64,000 nt of DNA. Source: Parasponia andersonii (Eukaryota > Streptophyta > Magnoliopsida > Rosales > Cannabaceae). Position 1 is the first letter of the stretch; each line of letters starts with the position of its first letter. The translations under genes were made by a program, and so were the position numbers. Below, piece after piece: positions 11,935 through 23,839 of this stretch. The DNA is taken from assembly GCA_002914805.1 (NCBI GenBank), contig JXTB01000347.1:70529-134528 (forward strand), written 5' to 3'. The notes beneath the pieces were generated by a model, which was not told the DNA's origin, ran no database searches, and saw only the letters and a program-made list of their open reading frames with translations.

Positions 11935-13850
11935 CACGACGATCTAAAATTACGAAGCAAAAACTAGAAATAATAAGAGAAAAATACTCAGTAGCTTTCA
12001 TCTTTTACCAGCCAACTAGTGATGAGAGGCCTCATAAACCTCCTTCTGGTTTGGCCCCCCTTTTTTGAAGCCAAAATGAAATACGAAATAGGATTCTCTT
12101 TGCATCGTTTCATTGAAGAGGTTCTTAATTACCATGATGTATGCCATTTCCAACTTTCATCCATAATTATCGTTATATGGTTGGGATGTATCTACTTTAC
12201 AAGAAGATGGGGTTCGGTACCTTGTTTGCTATGGAATTCGCATACTTTTATATGATAGAACCCAATGTAAATGCTAGTAGGTTATACTATTTCTATAGAT
12301 GGCCAAGGAAAGCTTTGAAAGTAGTTATCAATGTTTACTCTAGCATGCACATTTGGACTACCAAGTAGTTTTGGTATCCATCTTCAAAATATAGAGTCTT
12401 TAGCATGCCAGGTGATAAGGCTACCAATTATATCTCATTGGCAACTTGACTTGCAAAATAACTAATGTACTCACATTTGCTTGTTTGCTTATACAAGCTT
12501 GATTTTCTTGTCGATTTCCGTTCTTGAGCAATACTTCATGGAAGGAAACTTGGCCGCACCAATTTTATCAATAAGCTCTCCCCTGCATGTTGGTGTTTTT
12601 GTTTCTTATGTACTAAGGAGAGCTTAGTCTGCTACATCATTCTTCATGAGGGAGTAGCTTTTAAAACTAAAAAGGGTGCACAATCTTTAACCAGTGAGTT
12701 AGTTCCCATCTGGGTATATTTTAATTTGTTGAGTTTTGACACTGAGGAGGACAAAAGATCACCTGTACGCGAATTTGAGTTTGGTGAACTTCCAGCTTGC
12801 ACTTCTCCAAGTGAATTTGCATGCGGTATACACTTAGTGTTTTATAGGTTGTTAGCTTTCCAATTGTTATGTTATCTAACACGTGTAATATTTGAATATA
12901 GGCATAGATAAGTTCAAACTCCCCTCTAATCCTCACATTTCTACTCGTGGTGGTTCTAGCTCTTCTCCATATGCACCTATTCCTAAAGGTAGACACAATA
13001 CATCTCCTTGCCCCCTAATTCCTCGCCAATTAGACCTTAAGAAAAAGAAGATTGATAATAGCTCTACAAGGAAGAGGCAAACACCATCGAATTCCCATAA
13101 CATTCATGAGGTTGGTGAAGGTAGTTTATTGGAGAGGGCTCACTGAGACTCGCGCACATCTATTGCGATGTCTATCACGAGGAAAAGACTATCTTTACTG
13201 GTTGATTCTATTCCTGGCCTTATAAATGCTCTTATGACTATTGCAAGTCATCTTAGTCTTCCTTTGACTTCTCTTAGTAAAACTGTCAATGAAGAGACAT
13301 GGTCGATTACAGATAGTATGGATAGATTCGAGAGGATCAGATCAGCTTTGGAGATGACTTTGCAGATGTGTACATACCATGTTAGCTATCTTTCATTTAG
13401 TATGCAATTTTATGTTTGCTTGAATTTACATACTATTTTCATCCATTTTTATGTAGGCTACCACCTTATTTTCGAATGCTTTTAATAACAACTTTGAAGT
13501 ATTGAAAAATGGTGATCTTCTAAGGGAAAAAATAGAGTTTCTGAAGAAGAAATTGAGGATGCCAACACCATTTCTAACAAGGTTGCCAGGGAAAGGTCTT
13601 CAATGGAGACTAAGCTATTATTGGTCAAAAAGGAATTCAAAGCTCACAAAAATGAGATATAACGTCTTCTAAAAATTATTAAGGAAAATGAGTCTACCAT
13701 TAACAAGGAGAAAGAATCCTTATTTTATGCTATTAATGAAGCCATCAATACATTTAAGGATAGTGAAGAGCTAAAAAATTTGATGGTTGATTAATACAAT
13801 ACAGGATATAACAAAGGTGTCGGTGATATTCTCTATAATGTTTGAAAGCT
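11935..13850 (+). pseudogene. Transposase_28 ('putative gypsy type transposon') protein, decayed; probable antisense extra ORF of the Tat element
   Basis: Reads in three frames in order. LEIIREKYSVAF...PHKPPSG lies at 11960-12060. EIGFSLHRFIEEVLNYHDV follows at 12080-12140, then a segment with YMVGMYLLYKKMGFGT and MEFAYFYMIEPN up to about 12368. This is the plant domain PF04195, typically '...FLLPPF...LNYY...QL.PN.wR.l.gf..L......P....F...Y'. A frameshift sits in the C6/T-run near 12055-12066 and another near 12150. A basic linker with a K-K-K-K patch follows at 12900-13140. The C-terminal part (13,550-13,850) is a Glu/Lys-rich coiled coil (RERSSMETKLL, INKEKESLFYAINEAINTFK) ending in EELKNLMVD-x-YNTGYNKG, again usual for this family. 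It lies just beyond the pol stop of the minus-strand Tat element on the opposite strand. Function of the family is unknown; DNA-transposase activity is not established. Confidence 0.65.
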
Positions 13851-14024
13851 TTCTTAGAAAATTAACTTATCCCCTCTTGGTAAAGGATCAGTTGTTATGA
13901 TTAGGGTGTGGGAAGAGAAAGAGACAGTTGGGAGACTAAGAGATCCTTGAGGGCTACCATTAGTGATGAGGAGACTAGTGAATAAGTTAGTGAAGAGAAT
14001 GACAATGAGGAAACTTCTACAAAG

Positions 14025-14069
<45 letters not shown>

Positions 14070-15000
14070 AGTTTTGTATGTAACCCATGAAGAAATTGGC
14101 AGTAGCCAATAGGTTTTTATTTCATTGATACTTGCTGTCATTTATTTGCTTACATGGATGTAGGCTACACTTATTTTCTTACATAGGGTATAAGCTATTT
14201 ACTTACACACAACTTTGTGTAAGACCTACTTACAACAAAAGTAGATAGTGTATTTTTATTCAAAGTAGGTTTTGCACACAAAAAACCTTTTATCTGGAAA
14301 ATAGATACTTATATAGATAATGAACCAAAGCCATTAATGTGTATTAATGACACAACTTGGCTATGTCAAGATTTACGTATTTATTATATCACATAACTTG
14401 ACTTTTGATTCTCCATGAGATTTAGTATGTTTATCAATATTTATCCCAAGCTTTGTGACTGTAGTACACATTACATTAATAAAGAGTATTGCATACCTAT
14501 AATTACATGCAAATTTTTTCCTAAACTTTATCTTGAACGTGTGCATCTTATAAAGTATTCTTTACACCATTGTGCCCCCCAAGTTTTACAATTGATTGTG
14601 ATTAGTGAGAAACTTATTTTATGAGAAAATGAAAATTTTTAATCTGGGGAACTATATGCCCCAAGTAGAATTTGTATCAAGTAGGCATAGGCGAATTTAG
14701 GACCTTACTCATATAGTTGAAGTCGTGACTCGTAATTGTAGCTGAAATTGTAGTTTGCTATCACATGTGGAGATATATATATATGCAACTATTGAAATAT
14801 TAATGCGATCACTGAACAATTCAAATCCTTATTAATTTAGAGATGAATTACAATTGTAGACTATTTAAAAGCTCATAGAAAAAAAAGTTTCATAATGTGA
14901 CCTAAATACAATCATCCACATAGTGGAAAGTAAAAAATGAAAATTCTGAAATTTTTTTTAAAAAGAGATTCCTAAAAAGCTTGTAAGGAAAATAAGGCGA
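13851..15000. other. Non-coding part of the Tat element between pol and its antisense ORF
   Basis: Contains an (AT)n microsatellite at 14028-14066 and otherwise AT-rich sequence without coding support on either strand. The integrase stop codon is at its right edge. Confidence 0.5.
14028..14066. repeat. (AT)n microsatellite
   Basis: About 19 AT units in tandem. Confidence 0.95.
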
Positions 15001-16270
15001 TTACTGATAGTAGCGGTGTAGATGGTCTACGTTCCAAGCTTTAGAAATTTGTTTACGATCTAACTCCTCTATCTTGTAGGTTCCAGGTCGTATGATGCTT
15101 GCAATATGGTATGGTCCTTCTGATGTTGGCTCGAACATGCTAGCTCCTGACTCCTTAGTGTTGAGAAAAACTTTTTTGAGTACGAGTCACCAACTTTGAA
15201 ATGACATTCCTTTACTTTAGAATTGAAGTAGTGTGTAGAACGTTGCTGATAAGCAGTAACTCGTAGTTGTGCATTGTTTTTCCTTTTTTTCAAGAAAATC
15301 AAGCTCTTATTTTTAGAGAGCATGATTTATATCAATGTCGTATGCGTCTATGTGAGTGATGCTGAGGCCAATTTCTATAGGTATCATGGCTTCATACCCA
15401 TATGTAAGGGAAAATGTTGTTTCTTGTATAACAGTTCTAGTTGTCATATGGTAGGCCCATAAGACTTCTAGTATTTGGTCTACCCACGCGCCTTTAAAGC
15501 TATCTAGCTTTATTTTCAAATTGTATTTTAGGTTCTTGTTCATAACTTCAGCTTGACCATTTATTTGCAAACATGCTATAACTAAAAACTTCTTCTCAAC
15601 GCCCAAGTCATCAAAAATTTTTTTGAACTCAGCCCAATCAAATTGTTTATCATTATTAGAAATGATGGCTTTTGAAATTCCAAATCTACATACAATATTT
15701 TTATAGATTAAATTTTTTATTTTTTTAGCAGTGATTATAGACAAGGATTTAGCTTCAGTCCACTTTATAAAGTAGTCAATTGCTACAATAACATGATTTG
15801 TGTAAGCTTTTCCAGATGTGACTTAGGAATTGGGGTAAAACGCTGACATTTGTCACATTTGTGTGCAAAATCCATTGCATTAGATTGTATGGTGGGCCAA
15901 TAATATCCTTTTCATAATGCTTTCTGAGCTAAAGATTTCCCTCTAGTGTGGTTGCCACATATGCCTTCGTGTATATCTTACAAAATGTATCTAGCTTCCA
16001 ATTCATTAATGCTTCTCAAGAATAGTATACTAAAACCTCTTTTGTAGAGCTTGTCATCATAAATCACATAGCGTGCAGCTTTCTTTCGTATGGAAGTGGC
16101 TATATCCTTATCTTTTGGTAATTTGTCTTCTTTCACATAATTTACAATGAGGTCCACCCATGTTTATGGTTGATCAATTGATGTTGTGGTGTTATCAAGA
16201 TCATTAATGCTTAGTGTCGCTAGGAATTGTATAGATTTGACATCAAGAAGTTCAGCATCCTTGGTAGAGG
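15001..16270 (-). pseudogene. Tat-element integrase (Ty3/gypsy), inactive
   Basis: On the minus strand the H2C2 finger comes first (HEGICGNHTRGKSL, then HKCDKCQRF, about 16000-15860). The catalytic core follows (VAIDYFIKWTEAKSL near 15780-15735, then IISNNDKQF, then NGQAEVMNKNLK). The C-terminal part ends AWNVDHLHRYYQ with TAA at 15003-15001. Integrase joins element cDNA to host DNA. The first catalytic Asp and the Glu are present, but the second motif, normally (S/T)DNG, reads SNND, so its Asp is lost. A frameshift lies between the first D motif and the 15744-15313 frame, and several stops occur. Order RT-RNaseH-IN is that of Ty3/gypsy. Confidence 0.85.
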
Positions 16271-17290
16271 TAAGTCTGATAAGAGCATCTGCATGTGAAT
16301 TCTTTGAGCGAGGAACCTAATGCACGACATAAGAATTGAGGGAATTAAGCAAATCCTATGCTTTCTTCAAATATGCAACTATCCTTTCTCCTCGTGCTTG
16401 ATATTCATTGTTGACTTAGAAAACCACGAGTTGTGAGTTACTGCATACTTCTATTAAAGATGCTTTTATTTTACATGTAAATCACAGTCCTACCAGCTTC
16501 ATACTTGGCTTCATTGTTAGAAGATTTAAAGCCAAATCACAGAGCATAGTGGCATTTTTATTGTTCAGGACTGATAAGCATGAGTCCTACTCTTGCTCCT
16601 TTTTCATTTGAAGAACTGTCAACATACAAGCTCCATTTTGGTTGCTCAAATTTACTCACTATCTTTTTGGGGTTGTTAGCATTTTCTACCGTATTATTTT
16701 CAGGTATAGTATATGAGAACTCTGGTATAAAGTCTACAAGTACTTGTCCCTTAATTGCTATTCTGGGCTTCTAATTAATCTCGATTTGGCTCAGCTTGAT
16801 AGCCTATTTAAGTAAACAACCAGAAGCATCTAGTTTTTGTAGTACTTGTTTGAGAGGGTAATTTATCAACACTTCTATAACATATGCATAAAAGTATGGA
16901 CACAACTTTCTTGAAGCAACCACCAAGCATAATACAAGTTTTTCTATCTCTGTGTATCTTGTTTTAGCGTTAAGAAGTCATTTACTAATGTAGTATACCA
17001 GGTATTGAATTTTCTCTTCCTCACACACAAGTGCTGCTAATTGTGTATTGTGATACAGTGAGATAGACATATAGGCTTTCTCTATGTACTAGTTTAGAAA
17101 GCAATGGTGGTTGCCCGAGGTGTTTCTTAAGTTCTTGGAATGCTTGCTTACATTGCTCAATCCATTTGAAGCACTTAGGACCTTTGAGTGTATTAAAGAA
17201 TAGGAGGCACCTATCAATTGCGCGTAATATAAATTAACTGAGCATAGCAACTCTCTTTATCAAGCTTTGGTGTTCTTTTGGATGTGTAGG
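16270..17290 (-). pseudogene. Tat-element RT connection/RNase H, decayed
   Basis: Short frames in all three minus phases match the stretch after the RT of Ty3/gypsy pol. Visible marks are HPKEHQSLIKRVAMLS, FKWIEQCKQAFQELKKHL, the NEYQARGERIVAYLKKA segment near 16400, and VPRSKNSHADAL near 16320-16280, which is the usual RNase H end before the integrase finger. RNase H degrades the RNA template. Multiple stops and shifts. Confidence 0.7.
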
Positions 17291-18469
17291 AGATTACATA
17301 TCAATCAAAGCTTGTATCTTTTTAGGATTAGTTTCTATTCTTTGTTTATTAACCATTAATTCCAAGAAGTTTTCTGATCTAACTCCAAAAGTACACTTCA
17401 ATGGGTTCAATTTCATCTGGTAACACTGTAATATGTTGAACATTTCGTGTGGGTGTTTCACATGTGTTGATGCATGCTTTGAGTTTACTAGCATATCATC
17501 TCCATACACCTCCATGGTCTTGCCTATTTGATTTGCACACATTATGTTTACCAGCCTTTGGTATGTTGCACTAGTATTTTTGAGACCAAATGATATGACT
17601 TTATAGTTGTAGAGTCCCTGATTAGTAATAGAGGATGTATGCTCCTCATCAATATCATACATGTGAATCTAGTTATAGCCTGAGTATGCGTCTATAAAGC
17701 TTAGGAGCTCATGACCAGAGGTCACATCTACCAATTGATCTATACATGGCATCGAAAAGCTATCATTAGGGAAAGCTTCATTTAGATCCATAAAGTCTAT
17801 ACATATTCGTCACTTCCTGTTTAGTTTCTTGACAAAGATTGGATTTGATAGCTAGTTTGGGTACAATGACTCATAGAAGAAGCTGATGTCAAGGAGCTTA
17901 TCTACTTCATCTTTGCATACTTGATAACAATTTAGGTCTATATCTCTTCACTTCTGTCTAATAGGCTTATGATTGGGGTCAATGTTTAGATGATGACACA
18001 TGATGTTAGGGTCAATCTGAGTCATATCTGTATATTTCAAAGTTAATATGTCTACGTTGCCTACCAGAATAGGTGACAGCTACTTGCGTATATCTTCCTT
18101 TAGGTGTTTATCGAGCTTTAGTACTTGTGCATGTTCTCTCTTATCTATTTGTATGTTGATTAGTTCCTCAATAGGTCCAGTAGTAGGTTCCTCATTATTT
18201 GTTTGTGGGTCGAGGTTGTCATCAACTTATGCTTTGCTTGCATTCTCGAATTCAACTACGAGAATTTGGTTCATAGCTTTGCTTTTTGAGAATGTCTTTA
18301 TAGCTTTATTATAGCATTCAAGAGCTTCAAATTAACTTCCTTGAACGTATCCTATTCCTTCCGAAGTTGGGAACTTCATGGTTAGGTGGTAGATAGACAT
18401 AATCTCCTTCAGGGTAGGTCGCCTAATCATGACGTTGAATGCAGATAGACAGTCGATAACTAGGAAGTT
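17290..18469 (-). pseudogene. Tat-element reverse transcriptase and upstream pol linker, interrupted by a copia insertion
   Basis: The frame begins right after the copia 3' LTR with NFLVIDCLSAFNVMIRRPTL and MKFPTSEGIGYVQGS, the linker between protease and RT in Tat elements. RT motifs follow: WK-type substrate motif CIDFMDLNEAFP (near 17790), SFIDAYSGYN with the first catalytic Asp (near 17690), VISFGLKNTSATYQRL, and the second catalytic box VYGDDM, where most plant gypsy RTs have YVDDM. A 122-residue open piece (17662-17294) survives; stops flank it. RT copies element RNA to DNA. The domain continues on the far side of the copia element at 23845. Confidence 0.85.
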
Positions 18470-18474
18470 AATTA
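18470..18474. other. Target duplication, left side of the copia element
   Basis: AATTA at 18470-18474 against AGTTA at 23840-23844, one mismatch. Taking AATTA as original joins the Tat coding frame across the insertion without a gap. Confidence 0.75.
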
Positions 18475-19023
18475 TGTTAAGGAAATAATCTCCATAGTAG
18501 GCATACAAAATTGTGAAAGTGATAAATAAAACAAAATAAGATGACACATAATTTAGGTGGTTCACCGATTTGACTACATCCATGGGACTGCCGTTGATCT
18601 TTCACTATAGGGAAAAAATTTACACTGTATTTATAACACTAATAACTCATAATCCTATCCCCAATTATATCCAAGAACTTTTCTCATAAAAAAATTCTCT
18701 CAAAAGTTTTTTCTTAAGCTTTACTGAAAGCTCTCTTTCTTTCACCATCAGTTTTGGGATATTCAAATTTTTATGGGATAATATTTTGAAGCAAAGGAGA
18801 GATCTATTTATAGACTCAAAACCCACCTCTATACACGGTTGGTAGCCACAATTGCTGACCCATTTTTGGCTCCTCCATATTCCATAATTTCAATGCCTAA
18901 CAAAAAGGGTTGCCATATTTTTCTTGTCAAAAAAATGTGGCTAAGGTAGGTTGTAGCTGAAACAATATAACATATCATCTTTGAATAATTGATAATGGTG
19001 TCCACTGACCACTAGCTTTGACA
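18475..19023 (-). repeat. 3' LTR of the copia element
   Basis: On the + strand TGTTAAGGAAATAATCTCC ... CTAGCTTTGACA; 549 bp. It aligns with 23197-23839 end to end except that the latter has an inverted and duplicated middle. This copy keeps the unrearranged order of the middle. Confidence 0.9.
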
Positions 19024-19096
19024 ATCTTCCATTTGAAAATTTGATTTTAATTATGTTTTCACACACTTAGATTAATGTAGTAGTCCAATCTCCTTT

Positions 19097-22000
19097 TTAC
19101 AATTGCAAGCCAACTGAAGCTAAATACAACTTTAGTTTGTCAGTGGTCACTGTCTTTGTTAGCATATCTACATGATTCTTACTTCTTGGAATCTTGTCCA
19201 GCACTAAGACTTTATCTTCTAAAGCTGATTTGATGCAGTGATATTGTACTTGTATATGCTTCATTTTGACATGAAAAATAGGATTCCTTGCCAAGTGAAT
19301 TGCACTCTAGCTATCACAATACAACACACTCTTCTTTTTCTTGTAACCCAATTCCTCCAAGAAAGACTTTAATCATATCATGTCTTTGCAAGCTTCTATT
19401 ATGGCAACGTACTCTACCTTAGTAGTTGAAAGTGCAACAATCTTTTGCAACTTGGAAACCCAACTAATTGTTGTATCTCCAATAGTGTATACATATCCAA
19501 TAATACTCTTCTTGTTGTCTAAATCACCAGCCATATCAGCATCTACATAGCCTTGTATGCCAAAGCCCGTTATTCTAAAATATAGGGCTTTGTTTGCGGT
19601 ACCTCTCAAATATCTAAGAATCCACTTTACTACTTCTCAATATTGTTTACCTGGATTACTCATATACTGACTCACAACTCTCACTACATGGGCTATATCT
19701 AGTCTAGTATACATCATGATATACATAAAAATGCCAATAACAGATGCATAATGTACCTTCTCCATGTAGGTCTTCTCCTCCTTCATTGAGGGTGACTGCT
19801 CTTTAGTTAATTTGAAGTGACTAGCCAAAGGACTACTCATAGGCTTTGCTCTGTTCACGTTGAATCTATTAAGCACATTCTTTATATATTCCTCTTATGA
19901 TAGCTTCAATGTCCCATTCACCCTGACTCTAGAAATCCTCATCCCAAGGATTTACTTTGCTACTCCTAGGTCTTTCATTGAGAATTCCTTTGATAATTCT
20001 TTCTTAAGCTTGTCAATCTCCTCCATACAAGCTCTAACAATTAATATATCATCTACATATAGAAGTAGAATGATATAGGAATTGTCAAACCTCTTCACAT
20101 AGTAGTAATAATCTGCCTAGCATCTCAAGTAACCATTGTTACTTATGAATCCATCAAACTTTTTGTACCATTGTCTTAGAGCTTGTTTAAGACTATACAA
20201 GCTTTTCTGAAGTTTGCACACCATTTTCTCTTTTCCTTAAACTTCAAAGCCTTGTGGCTACTTCATATGAATTTCTTCCTTCAAGTCACCATGGAGAAAT
20301 GCCATTTTGACATCTAGCTACAGGTTTTCCTTAGCCACCAACCTGAGAACTGTTCTGATTATAGTCAGTTTGACTACTAGAGAAAGAATCTCAGTGTAGT
20401 CAATGTCTTCTTTCTACTAAAAACCTTTTATAACCTGAGAACTATTCTGATTATGGTCAGTTTGACCACTAAAGAGAAAATCTCGGTGTAATCAATGTCT
20501 TCTTTCTGCTGAAAACCTTTTACAACAAGTCTTGCCTTGTACCATTTGCTACCATCATGCTTTTTCTTTATTCGGTAGACCCACTTATTGTGTAGTGCAT
20601 TCTTTCCTTCTGGTAGTTCAGCCAACTCCCATGTTTAATTGGACGACAACGAATCCATCTCATCTTTCATGGCTAACTCCCATTTGATTGAGTTATCATC
20701 TCGCACAATATCTTCATAAGTCTCTGACTCTCTTCTATCAGTCAATAGAATGTAATGCAGTGTAGGAGAATATCTTTGTGGTGGTTGAATGGTTCTAGAG
20801 GATTTCCTAAGTTTAATTATAGAAGTTTATGGATCTAGCTCAGGAGCTACAACTTCTTGATTTTCTTGGGCATTATTCTTAACCTCATCTACTAGGATGT
20901 CATTCAATGGCACTTCATTTGTCTTCTTGACTTCAGAACATGCACTATTTGGCTCTGGTGCCCAATTTGTCCTTGTACAACACATCCTCATTAAAGATAA
21001 TATCTTTTCTCTTAATGATCTTCCGACTTTCGTTATCCTAGAAATGATAACCAAACTCATCATTTCTATAACAGACAAACTAGTACTTCTTTGATTTTAG
21101 ATCAAGCTTACTTCGACTAGCAGGGTCGATATGAATATAAGATAAATAATCAAAACTTTCAAGAAAGAAAGTTTTACCTCTTTATCACTCCAAACCTGAT
21201 TTTACCTCTTTATCGCTCCAAACCTCTTATGGTATTTTGAGATCGAGAGGTGTTGAGGGTCTCCTACTAATAAAAAATACTGCAGTACTAACTACTTCAG
21301 TGTAGAACATTTTCAACAATCTAGTATGTAACCTCATGCTCCTGGCATGCTTATTTAAGTTCTTGTTCATCGTTTCAGCTATACCATTCTGTTGTGGTTT
21401 TTCAGGAATAGTTTTCTCTATCTTGATCCCATTGAGTGCACAATATCTCTTGAATACATCATCTTCATAATCTAATCTAGTATCAGATTGCAAATACTTT
21501 AATTTTAAATTAGTCTCATTTTCTACCATGGCTCTCCACTTCTTAAAGTTATTGTATACATCATATTTATTTTTCAAAAAATAAACCCATACATTTGTAC
21601 TCAAATCATTAATGAAAGTGACATAATATCTTGAGCCTCCAAGGGATGTCACAGGCGATGGTCCCCACACATCAGTATGGACTAGCTCTAACTTTGTCGC
21701 ACATGATTCTCTTCTACCTTTTAAAAAGCTCACTTTTTTCTATTTGCCAAAGATATAGCTTTCACAAAGCCTATGCTTAACTGACTTCAACTTCTGTTGA
21801 TTTCCTTTTGACAATATCACCTTTATTCCTTTTTCGCTCATATGCCCAAGTCTACTATGTCACAGACTTGAATTAACACCATTATCTATAGCTGCTAGTG
21901 TATCTCTACACCTGGAAGACATATAAAGAGTCCTAGTTTTCTTTCCTTGAGCAACAACCATGGCTCATTTGTTGACCTTCCATAAGCCATTAGAATGGGT

Positions 22001-23095
22001 CACCTTATTTATATCTATCATTATCAAGCTATACCACCAAGATAAGATTCCTCATCAAACCTAGTACATGCCTTTTTTCTAGATTTTTCACACCGATCTG
22101 TATGGCATATTCAAATGAATATTACCTATACTAACAATTTCCAATGGTTCTCCATTGGCCAGATATACCTTACCGAAATTACCAAAAACATAATTCTCGA
22201 TAATCTCTTAGTATGTAGTGGTATAAATGAGGCTCCTGAATCTAACACCCAAGAATCAATTAGACTATCAACAAACAATAGTAAAGCCTCTTGTACCTCC
22301 TTAGTCTCAACATTGGCATTGTGTGAGTTATCTTTCTTCTTTGGTGCTCTACAGTTCTCTTTAAGTGGCTAATCCTGCTATAGTTCCAGCATTCTAGTTT
22401 TCTTCTTGGTCTAGACTTTGTCTCTACCATTTCTTGATTTGAACCTGCCACGACCTAGGTTAGAATTCCTCTTGTTGTTTCTGCTCTGTTCTCAAGATTT
22501 ATGGTAGAACTCGATGATGTTCCTTCATTGGAATCTACTTTTTGCACTTTCTCGGTGAGAACTAGATCCTTGACATCACTAAACTGCAACTTCTCTTTTC
22601 CAACAGAATTGCTAATTGCCACTCTTATAGGTTCCCAACTATTCGCTAAAGACGCCAAAAGAATAAGAGCATGAATCTCATCATCAAAATTGATTTCAAC
22701 AGATGTTAATTGTGAGATAATCATGTTGAACTCGTTGATGTGTGCTACCACTAAAGCACCTTCCCCTATCTTTAAATTAACGACTTCTTCATCAAATGAA
22801 CTTTTTTATTTACCGATGGATTCTCATATATATCTAATAGGATGCTCATCATCTCTACTATGATTTTTACCTCCACCATATTGTGAGCAACATTCCTCAT
22901 TAGTGTCAATCGGATTAACACTTATTGATAAAGGAATTTTCACTCGTTGTCCTCCATTTTCTCTGCTTTTATCCCTGACAGAAGCTGATGCAATTTCTTG
23001 TTATACAGATAATCTCTAGACTGCAATCTCCAGAATAAGAAATCTGAACCGTTGAATTTGCTAATACTGGGTTCTGATCCGTCTTCTCTAGCCAT
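19097..23095 (-). pseudogene. Copia polyprotein (gag-integrase-RT-RNase H), disabled
   Basis: ATG 23095 starts a gag reading MAREDGSEPSISKFNGSDF. A further gag part lies at 22751-22455 (VAHINEFNMIISQLTS...DDEIHALILLASL). The zinc knuckle near 22420 is degraded (CWNYSRISHLKR in place of C-x2-C). The integrase core (21733-21227) keeps its triad: LVHTDVWGP, LQSDTRLDYED, PQQNGIAETMNK. RT begins in 20625-20428 (NKWVYRIKKKHDG, KARLVVKGFQQKEDIDY), is broken by a 92-bp tandem duplication at 20340-20523, and keeps YVDDIL near 20070-20045. RNase H (19609-19097) shows VDADMAGD, STTKVEYVA and DMLTKTV, ending at TAA 19099-19097. Stops replace Trp in CKDMI-x-LKSF and QY-x-EVVKW. The element made its own cDNA and integrated it; it can no longer do so. 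Confidence 0.9.
20340..20523. repeat. 92-bp tandem duplication in the copia RT region
   Basis: AACCTGAGAACTGTTCTGAT at 20340 recurs as AACCTGAGAACTATTCTGAT at 20432, and the two 92-bp units match with roughly ten differences by eye. 92 is not a multiple of three, so the repeat shifts the RT frame. Confidence 0.9.
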
Positions 23096-23182
23096 TGTTT
23101 CTTACTGTTGACTTTTTTTATAAGTGAACAATACCATATATGTGAATAGTATCATACATATGAATAGTACCTAACTTGACAC

Positions 23183-23194
23183 ACTCTAATACCA
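23183..23194 (-). other. Copia primer binding site
   Basis: Minus reading TGGTATTAGAGT, near the initiator-Met tRNA complement TGGTATCAGAGC, two bases from the inner end of the 5' LTR. Confidence 0.8.
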
Positions 23195-23196
23195 AT

Positions 23197-23839
23197 TGTT
23201 AGAGAAATAACCTCCTTACTAAGCATGCAAAATTCCGAAAGTGATAAATAAATAGGAATAAGAAGACACACAATTTATGTGGTTCACCAATTTGGTTATG
23301 TCCACGAGACTATTGTAGATTTTCACTGTAGAGAGAAAATTTACACTTTGTTTATAACACTCATAACTCACAACTCTGACCCCAATTACACCCAAGAATT
23401 TTTTGCACAAAAAATTTCTCTGAAAAGCTTTTTCTAAAAGCTTTTTTTCTTTCACCCTCAGTTTTGGGATAACTCTAATTTTTGTGGGATAATATTTTGA
23501 AGCAAATGAGAGGTCTATTTATAGACTCAAAACCCATTTCTTGTCAAAAAAAAGGGCTGCCACTATCAATTATTCAAAGATGATATGTTATATTGTTTCA
23601 GCTACAACCTACCCCAGCCACACTTTTTTGACAAGAAAAATATGGCAGCCCTTTTTGTTAGGCACTAAAATTATGGAATGTGGAAGAGCCAAAGATGGGT
23701 CAGCAATTATGGCTAACAAAAAGGGCTGCCATATTTTTCTTGTCAAAAAAGTGTGGCTGGGGTAGGTTGTAGCTGAAACAATATAACATATCATCTTTAA
23801 ATAATTGATAGTGGTGTCCACTGGCCACTAACTTTGACA
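23197..23839 (-). repeat. 5' LTR of the copia element, with fold-back inversion
   Basis: Begins TGTTAGAGAAATAACCTCC on the + strand and ends CACTAACTTTGACA; 643 bp. Unlike the 3' LTR it holds two 101-bp inverted arms (23560-23660 and 23714-23814) around a 53-bp spacer. The spacer is the inverse of the corresponding segment of the 3' LTR. Confidence 0.9.
23560..23814. repeat. 101-bp inverted repeat with 53-bp spacer inside the copia 5' LTR
   Basis: Left arm 23560-23660 starts CCACTATCAATTATTCAAAG; right arm 23714-23814 is its inverse with a single visible mismatch (TTCAAAG against TTTAAAG). Both strands therefore encode the same short peptide, which is an artefact of the palindrome. The spacer 23661-23713 reads GGCACTAAAATTATGGAATG..., the inverse of 3' LTR sequence ending ...CATAATTTCAATGCC. 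Confidence 0.95.

Larger units (their letters stand above)
18475..23839 (-). mobile_element. Ty1/copia retrotransposon (Tork-like), inserted in the Tat element
   Basis: Complete element in minus orientation, 5365 bp: 5' LTR 23197-23839, PBS 23183-23194, polyprotein 23095-19097, PPT just right of 19023 (minus reading AAATGGAAGAT), 3' LTR 18475-19023. Domain order gag-IN-RT-RNaseH is that of Ty1/copia. The LTRs differ in length (643 against 549 bp) because the 5' LTR carries a fold-back duplication. The polyprotein is broken by stops and frameshifts, including a 92-bp duplication in RT. It sits in the Tat pol between PRKAIII and NFLVID and is flanked by AATTA/AGTTA. Tork-like assignment is inference from RT/RNase H wording such as QYMSNPGK and STTKVEYVA. 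Confidence 0.9.

Noticed and set aside
23541-23821. Two opposite ORFs encoding the same peptide (YSKMICYIVSATTYPSHTFL type)
   Set aside because: The identity comes from the 101-bp palindrome in the copia 5' LTR, not from duplicated genes.
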